A DNA stretch of 64,000 nucleotides from Sympetrum striolatum. Lineage: Eukaryota; Arthropoda; Insecta; Odonata; Libellulidae. The stretch lies in NCBI GenBank assembly GCA_947579665.1, contig OX388346.1, forward strand, positions 87,670,615 through 87,734,614. The letters run 5' to 3'. The notes beneath the pieces were generated by a model. That model saw only the letters and a program-made list of their open reading frames with translations. It ran no database searches and had not been told where the DNA came from. How positions within the stretch are numbered: position 1 is the stretch's first letter; the number at the start of each line of letters is the position of its first letter. The translations under genes and the position numbers were made by a program. Shown here piece after piece: positions 1-9,560 of the stretch.

Positions 1-539
1 TACGCAATTATCTACTAAAGTTACGAAAAATTTATTTTTCTATTAGTTTTATTAGAAAAAATATTCGTGCCAACCACCATCTGTCTTAACATAGTTACCC
101 AATTTTGTGGTTATTGCGAGTTATTTACGTCAAAACGTCGTTTTCATTTATACCTTTTTGTTACCATGTTAAATACAACATGATTGCTATATTTCTTCAA
201 AGTTTTATTTGGAGGCTGATTTTAAATTTAAAACACGTATATTTATTTCATAATAATTATTCAGTTATAATATTTAGCTGAAAATTATAACTGTGAGCTG
301 ACTCTCTTGCAGTAGATTGAGCTCTTGCTGATTGATAAGGTTTAAAAGTTTTCTCCTTTGCTTTTCATTCCATTTGTCTTTATTGGTTTTATTTTCTGTA
401 TGTTGTTCATTTTCGACATTCTCTGTCACCTTTTAGGTTCCCGATGTTTAAATGTGTGGTCTTTATTATTAATAATAGTTTTTGTTTGTAATTTGCTAAA
501 ATTTTAACACTTATGGCATTGCATAAATTTATAATTAAT
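1..539. other. AT-rich sequence without recognised feature
   Basis: No open frame, repeat or RNA motif could be supported here. The downstream boundary is where similarity to the Helentron-like element begins. Confidence 0.5.
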
Positions 540-800
540 CCTCAGTTTTATCGGTTTTCATCGAATATGACCAGAAAAACATTATTTATCATCTTTATGA
601 CAATTAGTTAATATAATATAAATTTTTAAACACGTATACATCCCAAGGAATAACGAGCTTGATGAAGGTCTGACAGGGCCGGGAATTGAACCCGGGATCT
701 TCCTCCATCCGGTAAATTTAAATTTAATATAGCCATCGGGAATACTGTCGTAGATAAAAAATTCTTATTTGTGGAGAAAGTCATGTGTTGGCCACATCAG
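540..800 (-). mobile_element. Helentron-like element (HLE), head fragment
   Basis: Read on the minus strand, the fragment starts CTGATGTGGCCAACACATGA and continues with the GACTTTCTCCA motif and the 'tttatctacgacagta' block. These also open the complete HLE copies at 32991 and 38384. The far end keeps the 'aaccgataaaactgag'-type segment of the element. A tRNA-like SINE piece sits inside it. The copy is old and has many substitutions. Its head directly abuts the tail of another copy at 800/801. Confidence 0.7.
655..720 (-). mobile_element. tRNA-derived SINE fragment
   Basis: The minus strand carries a perfect T-arm: CCGGG, loop TTCAATT, CCCGG, embedded in GGGTTCAATTCCCGG. This is a consensus-like pol III B box. 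No convincing A box or other tRNA arms are visible, so it is read as a SINE remnant inserted in the HLE head rather than a tRNA gene. Confidence 0.45.
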
Positions 801-950
801 AATTTTACTTTCTTCATATACGAAGTATAGAGAAAGTATTGTTTTCATGAAAAAATTTGACTTCGAGATTTCAACGGAAATACATGTTTTGGGGTCTCTA
901 GAACACATTTTAACCATTTTCGGAATGTTGTATGTGTGTGTGTGAGTGTG

Positions 951-951
<1 letters not shown>
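801..951 (-). mobile_element. Helentron-like element, tail fragment
   Basis: This is the reverse complement of the HLE 3' end: (CA)n tract, then 'cattccgaaaatggt', 'ggggtctctagaa', 'ttcatgaaaacaat' and the terminal hairpin at 807-837, followed by the A/T-rich end. Near 951 the CA/TG microsatellite of the element stops abruptly at a (TTA)n tract, where other elements are inserted. The matching head half may be the fragment at 8684-9006. Confidence 0.7.
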
Positions 952-999
<48 letters not shown>

Positions 1000-1000
1000 T
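952..1000 (-). repeat. (TAA)n microsatellite, probable LINE 3' tail
   Basis: About sixteen TTA/TAA units in an uninterrupted run. On the minus strand they directly follow the GC-rich end of a retroelement. I-clade LINEs are known to end in TAA repeats instead of poly(A), which fits this position. Confidence 0.75.
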
Positions 1001-1200
1001 TATCCCAGGTAGGGAGTGTACACAACGCTCCAAAACGGCCGTCTGGCGTGAATGGGGTGGTACGGGCCCCTTGCCCGCACCCCCTCCCAGTGCGGCCGTC
1101 CTACCTTCCTAAATAATCCCGAGAACCCCCCTCGCCGAGTTCGCCAGGGCTCAGCCTGGTTTCCCTCGACCCTAACAAATTCCCAACCCCCCAACCCTCA
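1000..1200 (-). mobile_element. 3' end of a LINE (I-like) on the minus strand
   Basis: A 64-codon frame ends HARRPFWSVVYTPYLG, with its stop codon at the base of the (TAA)n tail. The block is GC-rich against the AT-rich surroundings and contains no RT motif, so only the extreme 3' end is present. I-clade assignment rests on the TAA tail alone. Confidence 0.4.
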
Positions 1201-1340
1201 CCCACCCCCCAACCCTAACCCACCCAACCCCGTTCCCCCGCAACCCTCCCCCCAAACCCCCCTCCCACTACCTCGGCCCCTCTGCCCCAGCCCCACTGCC
1301 CAAGCCCCCCGCCCCAGTCCCCGTTCCCCTCACCCTATTC
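1180..1340 (+). repeat. C-rich low-complexity tract
   Basis: Cytosine-dominated sequence with repeated 'caaccctcaccc' and 'ccccaaccct' words. It has no coding signature on either strand despite being open for about 100 codons. It may be low-complexity 5' or 3' UTR of the adjoining LINE fragment. Confidence 0.6.
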
Positions 1341-1413
1341 CAGAGTCTGGAACCTAACCGTGTGCTGTTGTGGTTGGTGTCGGTGAGTGTCGTGCGCATG
1401 TGCGTGAGACGCC

Positions 1414-1470
1414 GACGATGATGATGGTGATGATGATGATGAGGATGATGATTATGATGGCGATGATGGT
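1414..1470 (+). repeat. (GAT)n imperfect microsatellite
   Basis: An imperfect GAT/GGT trinucleotide run directly upstream of the truncated CR1-group LINE. Confidence 0.7.
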
Positions 1471-1517
1471 GCCAGCACCTTGCACGACTCTTTTAAACTA
1501 CCCGTTTCGGTATCGAG

Positions 1518-2798
1518 TGGAAATTAGCTAATATTACTCCTGTTTACAAAAACGGATTAAAGGAGGACCCGGGAAATTATAGACCCATATCATTAACTTC
1601 GATGTCCGGAAAGGTAATGGAACATATCGTCGTAAGCTCACTCATGGGATTTTTAGTTAGAAATGAATTCCTCGACGCAAACCAGCATGGTTTTCGAAAG
1701 TCCCGATCATGTGAAACCCAACTTGCTCTATTTGTACACGATATCTTAAAGTCTGCCGAATGTAAAAAGCAAGTGGACGCTATTTTCCTAGATTTCAAAA
1801 AAGCATTCGATAGAGTCCCCCACTACAAACTAATTTACAAACTAAAACTAGCGGGCGTTAACAAGGAAGTAGTCGACTGGGTTAAGGATTTTCTCTAAGA
1901 GAGGGAACAACAAGTTGTACTGGATGGCGTTAGCTCAAATAGAGTCAAAGTTACCTCTGGCGTACCTCAAGGCAGTGTAATTGGACCTCTTCTTTTCCTT
2001 ATTTATATCAATGACTTGATTGACGAGATAGTTAGTAATGTGAGGATATTTGCAGATGACTCGGTTATATATAGGGACATAACAAACGAGGAAGACCGGA
2101 CATCTCTCTCAAACGATTTAGTCCTTATACAAAGGTGGTGCCTAAAATGGGAATTAGATATTAACGTAAGTAAATGCTCCGTAGTTAATTTCTTCGAAAA
2201 GAAAAAACTGCGTCCAAATCACCCATACAAAATTAATGGAATTAGTATCAAAGTAGTAGGTTCAGTTAAATATCTCGGGATCAACATTACTAATAACTTA
2301 AATTGGGGCACGCATATTCGAAAAATCTGCGGCAAAGGAAGTAAAAGACTTGGCTTTGTAAAGCGCATTGTCGGTAAATGCGATGAAAAGGTGAGAGAGC
2401 GATGTTATTTTACCTAGGTCAGACCCCTTCTGGAATATGCGGCAAGTATATGGGATCCGGCGGATGAAACGTGTACTCGCGAACTCGAGAAAGTGCAGCG
2501 TAAAGCGGTTCGTTTTGTTAAGAAATGCTACGATAAAAAATCAAGCGTTACAAAAATGCTCTCAGACGTAGGTTGGGAATCCTTGAAAGAAAGGAGATTG
2601 GAAGCTAGGCTGCGATTGCTTAATAAATTCAGGGAAACTACATTTTCCGAAGATACAATCGGTATCATGCAACCCCCCTGCTACGTCGGTCGATCCGATA
2701 ATGACCGTAAGTTAAGAGAAATAGATGGTAGGACGAATCGTTTTAGAGATTCATTCTGTCCGCGAACAATACATGACAATAACCGAATAAGGAAGTAA
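1518..2798 (+). pseudogene. LINE reverse transcriptase, two in-frame stops
   Basis: One continuous reading frame with two interruptions, TAA at 1896-1898 and TAG at 2415-2417. It starts WKLANITPVYKNG, then GNYRPISLTS (finger), QHGFRKSRSCETQL, FLDFKKAFDRVPH (first catalytic Asp), VTSGVPQGSVIGPLLF, and FADDSVIY (the catalytic FADD box near 2050). A thumb and C-terminal part end at TAA 2796-2798. Order and spacing are those of non-LTR RTs of the CR1/L2/Jockey assemblage. The enzyme would prime reverse transcription at nicked DNA. This copy lacks the endonuclease and is dead, but the absence of frameshifts indicates a fairly young insertion. Confidence 0.85.
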
Positions 2799-2833
2799 TT
2801 TACATTCAACTGGTGTTTACAACCCCTGCCACA

Positions 2834-2877
2834 CGCCGAAAGGCGGCTTGTAGGGTATTAATGTAGATGTAGATGGA
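2834..2877 (+). other. LINE 3' hairpin and TGTAGA repeat tail
   Basis: A 4-bp stem capped by a GAAA (GNRA) tetraloop at 2834-2845 lies about 18 nt before the (TGTAGA)n terminus. CR1/L2-type RTs are known to recognise 3' structures of their own RNA, so this is the likely recognition element. The assignment is by position and shape only. Confidence 0.5.
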
Positions 2878-5800
2878 GTAGGTAACCCCCCCATAACCGG
2901 ATGTGTGCCACTTTCGTTCCGTTCAGATTCGCTCTTCCACCTTCCGACACCAGTCGGCTCCTCAGGGCGTTGCTGAAGGCGACGAGGTAGTCGACGTGCG
3001 CCCTCTTGCCTCGCATGTACAACGTCAACTCGTTATACACCACGCCTTTCGTGAGGTTGATGAGGAAGTTCGAGAGGGCGCAACGTCGCTTGTCGGCGGT
3101 ACCTGTGGGTTTGAGGCCGGCGAAAAGATCTCTGACGAGGATCACCGCTCTCTCGGTGATCCGCTTGATCGCACCGGTCACGGCTCCCCAGACCGGCTTG
3201 GACTTTCGGCAGCCGAATAGCAGATGCCCTTCGTCCCCGACCTCGTCTGGGCACCACGGGCAGAGCCCGTCCGGCCTGATTACGGCCCGGTGAAGGAAAA
3301 CGGCGTCCGCCCAGGCACCGTGGGCGAAACGCCAGGCCGCGTCGGCGTGGTGTCCAAGGGTCGGCCAAGCCCTCATTTCCCGCCAGTTGATCGGCTCTTC
3401 GTCTCGCTTTCCCCTGAACGGCCAGACGTCCCTGTTTCGGAGGTGCAAGAACTCCCTGTACGCCTCTCTCTTCGACAGAGGCAGTCTTCTCTCCGATTTT
3501 GAAAGGGCGCTGTCGAACAGGAATTCGAGCGGCCCGTCGCACAGTGGGCTAGAATCGAAAAAAGCTGGCCAAAAATACGAAAGTGGTTTTTTTGAGTGCG
3601 GACTTTGAAACTTCGCATGGTCACTTTTGATTAAATTTTGCATGTAACTGCGGAATAATTTCTCTTGATTCTCACGCGTTACAATTCTACAGGGGGTCAA
3701 AGTTGACCAAATTTTGCGAAAAATGCCGGTCTAAATGTGGTATAAATATCTTCATGTCCTTCGGAGTCCGTCTCAACTATTTTCCTCGCTTTAGGTAAAA
3801 AGTTTCTCTAAAACGAGAGTTCGCCATTTTGTTGCATAAAATATGCAATTATTCATTCGCAATCATTAAATTATAGGTTGTGAAAGATAAAGTATAGGTT
3901 TATAACGTGGCGTTGTTTTTTATCCAATAACTTACTTTTAATGTATTCAGCATCGTTTTGAAGTTGAAGAATTTCTCGAAAAATAGAAGAATAGAATTTC
4001 GCAAAATTTGGTCAACTTTGACCCCCTGTAGAATTGTAACGCGTGAGAATTAAGAGAAATTATTTCGCAGTTATATGCAAAATTTATTCAAAAATAACCA
4101 TGCGAAGTTTCAAAGTCCGCACTCAAAAAAACCACTTTCGTATTTTTGGCCAGCTTTTTTCGATTCTAGCCCACAGTGCGTCGGTTGGTTCATGGCTACT
4201 AGGTGACCGAGGTCGCCTCGGCCGAAGGAGCCTCCAGGCTCGTGCCACGGACTGGTGGTAACCATCCGAGTGCGCCACTTCCCGGAACGGTCTGTTGTTC
4301 AAGAGGGAGCTGATGATGTCCGGACCGGCCAGCACGTCGCTCAGGAGCGCGGATGACACGCGTTGCCACGTGGACGTGCCCTCGTGGAGGAGCATCCTCT
4401 GCGCCGTGATGAAGCGGAACCCCAGTAACTTGATCTCCACGTCAACCAGTCCCATCCCCCCCTGGTCGACTGGCGCCGTGAGTTTTTCGACGGAGACCCA
4501 GTGCTTCCGCCCATTCCCGACGAAACATACGAGTCTACGCTGGATCTCCTCGACGGCGGTGGCGGATGGCGTGAACGTTTGGACCAGGTGCCAGATCCTG
4601 GGGGCGACGAGTTGGTTGATAGCGAGGACCCTGCCGCGGAGGGACTTGGAGGCGATCGTAGGTTTCCACCGGGTGGTAGCGGTGTCTATCTTCGCGTATA
4701 TTTTCTCCTCCACGGCCGTTCTCTCGGCCCTTGTACAGTTGTCCACGTAGCGTCCCAGGAACTTGGAGCCGTCGCGACGCCACTCGAATCCGAGTGGTCG
4801 ATCACCTCGGGTGGTCCAAGTTCCAACCCACAGCCCCTGGCACTTCTCTTTGTTTAGGCAGGCTCCGCTCCTTCTTGAGTATTCTTCGAAGGCCGGCAAG
4901 ATCTTGTGGAAATTCTCCTCGCGGTTGACGAAGACGTTAATGTCGTCAGCATACGCGCACATTGCCAGGCGCGCGTCTTGCGGTAGTGCCACTCCCGCGA
5001 GGGTAGACTATAGTTTCCTCACCAGGGGCTCGATCGCAAGGGAGTACAACTGTCCCGACATTGGGCATCCCTGCCTGATTCCGCTGGTGACGGATATGGG
5101 TGAGGTGAGTCCGCCCGCCAGTCTCACCATGCACGTCGCGTCGGCGTATAGGGTGCGGATCAGACGCATGAAGTTGTCCCCCAGTCCCATCGCCACCAGA
5201 ACCGCGAAGAGGTAGCGATGCCTCACCATGTCGAACGCCTTGGACTGGTCCAAGGACAGTATCGCCAGGGGTTGGCGCCTCCGGTTCTTCAGGCGGACAA
5301 CGTCGCGGATTGTGGTGATCGGATCGAAATTGGTGCGACCCGGGACGCAGTAACTGCTCGCCCGACGTGAGAGCGGGCATGACGGTCCTGATCCTGTTGG
5401 CGATCGCCTTGGAGAGGACTTTGTAATCGGCCGCCATGATGGAGATCGGCCGCCATCCTCCGACGTCCAGGGCGTCGCCACCTTTGGGTAGGAGTCCGAC
5501 GACCGCAGTCCTCGTCGTCCTGGGTAGCCTTCCGCTCCGCAGAGACGCCTCGACCATAGCGCAGAAGGGGAGACGCAGGACGTCGCACAAGCGGAGGTAG
5601 AGCTCCGGGGTGAGACCGTCGATCCCGGGGGCCTTGCCTCTCTGCAGCGCTTTGAGCGCCTCGTGCAGTTCGACCTCGGAGATGGGTAGGTCCAGCCACT
5701 CTCTCTCAGCGACTTGCAGTAGGTCGAGGGGCCGGAAGAAATCGTTCCGTTCCTCGTCGAAGTCGTCGCCCTCGTCTGGAGGGTTAAACAGCTCCGCGTT

Positions 5801-6982
5801 GTAGTCTCGAACGTGCTGGGCGACTTCAGCGTGATCTTCGACGGTCCGCCCGTCGATGCGGAGTTTGCCGAGCGGTCTCGGCGACGTTATGGTCGCCCAG
5901 CGAGCGACGTGTGCGGCGGCGGGGCGGTCGTTGGCGAGGATTGACTCCCAACCGGCCCTGGCCACGATGGCGTTGGCTTGCTCCTGCAGGAGAGCGGTCT
6001 GCTCGGGCCCCCTCCTTCCCCTTCTCCTGTCGGCGGCGTAGGCGATGGCGTGCTCCTTAACTTCGGACATGATTATTTCCCAACCCGAGAGCGGATCCAT
6101 CTCGGGGTCGCGTCTTTCCTGACAGAGGGCTCGGACGAGCTCCCTCGCGTGCCTGACGTACGCCTCATTCTGTAGCAGTGCGTTGTCGAAGCGCCAATAG
6201 GGACGCCTCGACCGCTCAAATCTGAGGGACACCGTCAGGGTGACGGCCCTGTGGTCTGTGAAGGATGGTAAGGTCTTGATGGTCGACGCGTCGTGGACCC
6301 TGTCCGCAGATACGTAGAGGCGGTCCAGCCTGGCTCGCGAGCTTCGGGAGGCGTGGGTGTAGCCCGGCGCTCCGGGCCTCAGCTCGGACCAGGTGTCGAC
6401 CAGGTCGAAATCCCGCACGAGCGATCGCAGTTCGACGGCGTACGCCGGGTGCCTCTCCCAGCCCTAAGTCCTGTCTGTGACGGGGGAAAGGGTCACGTTA
6501 TAGTCGCCCCCCATGACGACGAAGGCGTCGTGACCGAGGTTGGCTTGACGGAAACATGTCAGCTGGTCCCTGAGGGCGTCGACGAAGGAGATGGCGAGCC
6601 TTTGATCGTGTGGCCCATACACGGAGAGGAGGAGAAGGGTGAGCGTTCCCCCCGTGCTCTGCGGAAGGTCCAGGGTGACCGCGAGGGCGTGCCCCGCGAA
6701 CACGACAGTCGGTGTCACCATGGATGTTCTTAGGTTCCTCCTTATGCCGATGGCGGTACCGGATTGCGGAGTCGTGGGTGGGCAGAAGTGGAGCTCGTAC
6801 TGCGGGAGCGTCTGCAGGGGTACGTCGGAGGTATTGGTCTCCTGCAACAGTAGTACGTCCGGCTCCGTGGTGTTCAGGACCGTGGTCAGCTGGGCCCACT
6901 TCCGTTTGCTCTTTACCGATCGTACGTTGAGGGTCGACACGGAGAAGCCCAACGCCCTCCAGGTTGTTTCCTCACCCGCCAT
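2858..6982 (-). pseudogene. Tx1-group LINE ORF2, endonuclease and reverse transcriptase, broken
   Basis: The frame starts at ATG 6982 (MAGEETTWRALG). APE-type endonuclease motifs follow: LNVRSVKSKRK, LLQET, SVYGPHDQR, GGDYNVTLSPVTDR, RLDRLYVS and SFTDHRAV. RT motifs are APGIDGLTPELY, GGWRPISIM, LSLDQSKAFDMV, SGIRQGCPMSGQLYSLAI and AYADD (catalytic). The C-terminal end has a Zn knuckle, CPWC-x8-H-x4-C (near 3255-3200). The 'YWRFDNALLQNE' block after the endonuclease is the L1/Tx1 style. Lesions are TAG at 6466-6464, a one-base insertion near 5352, TAG at 5010-5008, and the Transib-like insertion at 3540-4178. The frame reads out through the junction with the neighbouring LINE, so its true C-terminus is unclear. 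Confidence 0.85.
3540..4178. mobile_element. Non-autonomous Transib-like element in LINE ORF2
   Basis: 639 bp with near-perfect inverted repeats of about 183 bp (3540-3722 and 3995-4178). The left end reads CACAGTGGGCTAGAATCG; the right end, read inward, reads CACTGTGGGCTAGAATCG. Flanking 3535-3539 and 4179-4183 are both CGTCG. Transib transposons are known for 5-bp, GC-rich duplications (CGNCG preferred) and termini of the form CACWATG, and CACAGTG is also the heptamer of RAG recombination signals. No transposase frame exists in the central ~270 bp, so it would need a transposase supplied elsewhere. Excising it and one CGTCG leaves the ORF2 frame intact, so the LINE predates it. Confidence 0.75.
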
Positions 6983-7035
6983 ATTCGTGGAGGATGGATG
7001 GAAGGATGGATGAGCGGTTACTCAGACTCCGAGTC

Positions 7036-8683
7036 TCAGAGTTTGGCCAAGATCCTCTTGACCCTCATCCTCAGGGCCGGGTAATTGATGGCTCTATCTC
7101 GCAGGAGTCTGGCCAGCAACGTGGTGAGGTCTTCTAGATTTTCGAAGGAGTCCTTCGCGAGCCACACCACTTCGTTGTGGCCCTATGCCTCCTGCAGGAA
7201 TCTCCGTAGGGTTTGGAACGAGATTTCCGGTACCCCAGGGTTGGCGTGGTAATAATTCGCGATTTGCTTTAGACCTTCGTCGTCGCCTCCCGCAGCCGCG
7301 TCGGTCTTCAACTGTTTGCTGCTCGGGCTCTTTCCAGGCAGGTACTGGAAATCCCGCTCGAGGGTAGCACAGTTTTCCGCTTGACGGGCCCGACCGCCGC
7401 AGAAGTCTCGGGGCAGGTTTTCTCCGGCCCCGGTGTAGTGGGCTCGGGCCTCGCCACCTTGGACCTGGCGAGGGCCTGGAGTCTCCCTCCCTGGGGGGTT
7501 TTCGAGGTGGCGGCGGAGGGTTGACTGTCCGGCGTGTCGTCAACGTCCATGACTGCAGGCGTGTCTGGGGAGGCGGGTGTCGGTTCGTCATCGGGAGTGG
7601 CAGTTGGTGCAGGATTTGGCGCCATCGGGGGCGAGGTGCCGTGGCGATCGCCCGGATCCGACGATGGTTGAGTGTGCTGGCCAGTCGCGATTTTTTCCTC
7701 CTGTTGCTTTCTCTGAAGGCAGTCCTTGGCGATGTGGCCGGTCGTGCCGCAGTGGAAACAGCGGTTGTCGTCGACACGGACGAATATGCGGTGCGGGATG
7801 CCGGCGAAGTCCACCAGGAAGGACTCGGGGAGTATGAGACCGTCCCGCAGCACGACGTGGACCATCCGCCTCCAAGATGTTATTCCCGTATACCCCACCG
7901 ATCGCCAACCCATCAACAGGTTGTAAACTGGCGACACCACCCTTCCGGCTTCGGACATCAACTCCGTGATAACGTCGTTGGGTATCTCCGGCAAGACGTT
8001 GCTGAGGTAGATTTTCTGCGAGACCATGCGTCTCGCAGGGACCCACGTGTTTTTAGGGAGATGCCGCCGTGCGCCGTCAGAAATTCCGTTGCTAGGGCTT
8101 CGCTCGCCAGGTATAGACAAATTCTCTGATTCGCGAGACGGTTAGCGTGGGTTATTTTATCGCCTCCTCCTACCACGAGTTTTCCCACCGCCATCGCGCT
8201 TTCTAAGAGGGGGGTGTCCGGAAGCGCCAGGAAAATAATACCCCTCTTCCTGTTGGGTCCGTTTGTGTTAGGTGTGATGACCTTTTTTGAAAACAAAGTT
8301 ATCCGGTGGCGCATCTTCTCGGGCGCTCGACGAGCCCGCGACGTGTTTTTTAACGCTGTTTGCGTACGAGCGAGTTTTTTGGTACGCGCTCGGAGGCGCT
8401 GCGCTCGTCCCGCCGGGAGACGGGGATGGAGAGGGGCGAAGATTCTCGCACTGTGGGGGAGGGGGGCTCCTCCGGCCTGCCGAGAAGTTTTCGGCGGGCG
8501 GCGCAGGTGTCTCTTCGTTGCGCGCGCCTGTGGAGGTGGGGGCGGCCAGAGCTGGGAGGGGCTGAAAATCTTCCTGCCGTCTCGAGAGGGGCGGTAGCTG
8601 AACCGGCGTCTTACCGAGGGGGAGGAAGGTGATTTCCTCGAGGAAGCGGGCGCAGGGGGCGGGGAAACCGGTTTCGCCGGATG
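7036..8683 (-). pseudogene. Tx1-group LINE ORF1, nucleic-acid-binding protein, broken
   Basis: A Pro/Ser-rich N-terminal part (8683 to ~8290) is followed by GIIFLALPDTPLLES and ANRLANQRICLYLAS. Then come VSQKIYLSNVLPEIPND and a single CCHC zinc knuckle CFHCGTTGHIAKDC (near 7745). A low-complexity Pro-rich linker precedes a C-terminal ANYYHANPGVPEISFQTLRR segment ending at TGA 7038-7036. ORF1 proteins of L1/Tx1 elements bind the element RNA. Frame changes occur near the A-run at ~8286, near 8050 (one A missing) and near 7310, and TAG interrupts 7185-7183. ORF2 starts 54 bases downstream. The start codon could not be fixed. Confidence 0.7.
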
Positions 8684-8815
8684 GATAAACCGGAAGTTGC
8701 TGATTATGTACTTTGTGGGCGCTCTGGGCTCTATGGGCGAAAGGCCAATTTAATCGTTTTTCATCGATCATGTCCCGAAAAATATTATTTATAATGTTTG
8801 TTACGTAAAAGATAG

Positions 8816-8895
<80 letters not shown>

Positions 8896-9006
8896 ATATT
8901 AATCACTCATCTTCCAAGTTTAGATGGAATAAAGAGTTCGAAATTACTGCCGTATATAAATATTTACATCTTATATATGGAGAAAGTCATGTGCTGGCCA
9001 TATCAG
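8684..9006 (-). mobile_element. Helentron-like element, head fragment
   Basis: Read on the minus strand from 9006: CTGATATGGCCAGCACATGA, the GACTTTCTCCATATATAAG motif, the 'tttcatcgaccatg'-type block, 'ggcctttcgcccatagag', and 'cataatcagcaacttccgg', where the LINE 5' end cuts it off. It aligns with 32991-33240. It probably belonged to the same copy as the tail at 801-951, now split by 7.7 kb of nested elements. Confidence 0.75.
8817..8888. repeat. (TA)n microsatellite inside the HLE head
   Basis: About 36 TA units. In other HLE copies the same position holds only 'tttatatattattatc', so this is an expansion private to this copy. Confidence 0.85.
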
Positions 9007-9029
9007 ATTTTTTCGTATACATTTCATTT

Positions 9030-9560
9030 ATATTGGAATTCATTATACTACTATGGTGGATATCTTCGAAAGCTTTAAAACTAGTCCTTACTTGACTAGG
9101 ATTTTCGATTTTAAGCATTTTAGCGCCAATATAATTTATTATTTACTGAAATCGCGAGTTATTCTCTTATTTTCAGTAAATATTTTGATACATTTTAGAA
9201 TTTGTAACATATTTGGTTCAATTTCGTTGAAATTTTCAACTGTTTTCTCGAGTTAAGAGCAACTTAAAGCCAAATAAATGATTTTTTACAAAAATGTTGA
9301 CTTTTCGCCAGTTTTTTCGTGAAATTTTTCATAACATTGAAAGAGAGACTTCTTGATAATATTTATATTGAATCGCTATTTTACTAGGTTTTCTGGAATT
9401 TTGGGCATTTTAAGCCAAAAAAACTTCAAATTTGAGAGAAATTATTCAATTCTGCCATTCTTTCGTCGAAATTTCGAAAGATTGAGAATTGATTATCATA
9501 CTTGGTGTGATATCTTCAAAACTTTAAAATGTAAACACTAACACTGTTACTTGATAATTT
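9030..9560. repeat. Degenerate internal repeats
   Basis: Phrases recur with changes: 'gatatcttcgaaagctttaaaa' type at ~9059 and 'gatatcttcaaaactttaaa' at ~9510; 'tttcgttgaaatttt' at ~9223 and 'tttcgtcgaaatttc' at ~9463. This suggests two to three old copies of a ~240-bp unit. Confidence 0.35.

Larger units (their letters stand above)
1500..2877 (+). mobile_element. 5'-truncated CR1/L2-group LINE
   Basis: Reverse transcriptase without the upstream endonuclease or ORF1, followed by a short 3' UTR. The UTR has a CGCC-GAAA-GGCG hairpin (2834-2845) and ends in TGTAGA-type repeats (2863-2877). 5' truncation and a short-repeat 3' tail instead of poly(A) are typical of CR1/L2-group insertions. Upstream of ~1500 the RT frame meets a stop and similarity ends. 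The clade is inferred from motif style, not from a tree. Confidence 0.75.
2880..8683 (-). mobile_element. Nearly full-length Tx1-group LINE, inactive
   Basis: Contains both ORFs in the usual order. It is conspicuously GC-rich in AT-rich DNA. The 5' junction is near 8683, where similarity to the HLE head starts abruptly. The 3' end abuts, tail to tail, the 3' end of the CR1-group LINE at ~2877-2880. No clear target duplication could be identified because both junctions lie in other repeats. At least seven inactivating lesions are visible, including the nested DNA transposon. L1/Tx1 clade is assigned from RT/EN style and the single-knuckle ORF1. Confidence 0.75.

Noticed and set aside
765..1025. 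86-codon minus-strand frame with a long Ile run, and His-Thr runs in frames at 33803 and 39196
   Set aside because: These are translations of (TTA)n and (CA)n microsatellites, not proteins.
3033..3542. 169-codon and many other long frames in the GC-rich LINE region on both strands
   Set aside because: GC-rich sequence has few stops by chance; only the frames carrying EN, RT and zinc-knuckle motifs are real, and the others are shadows.
3537..4183. Alternative parse of the MITE with ACAGT duplication and GGGCTAG termini
   Set aside because: Formally possible, but CGTCG with CAC-termini fits a known superfamily, keeps longer inverted repeats, and also restores the host frame.
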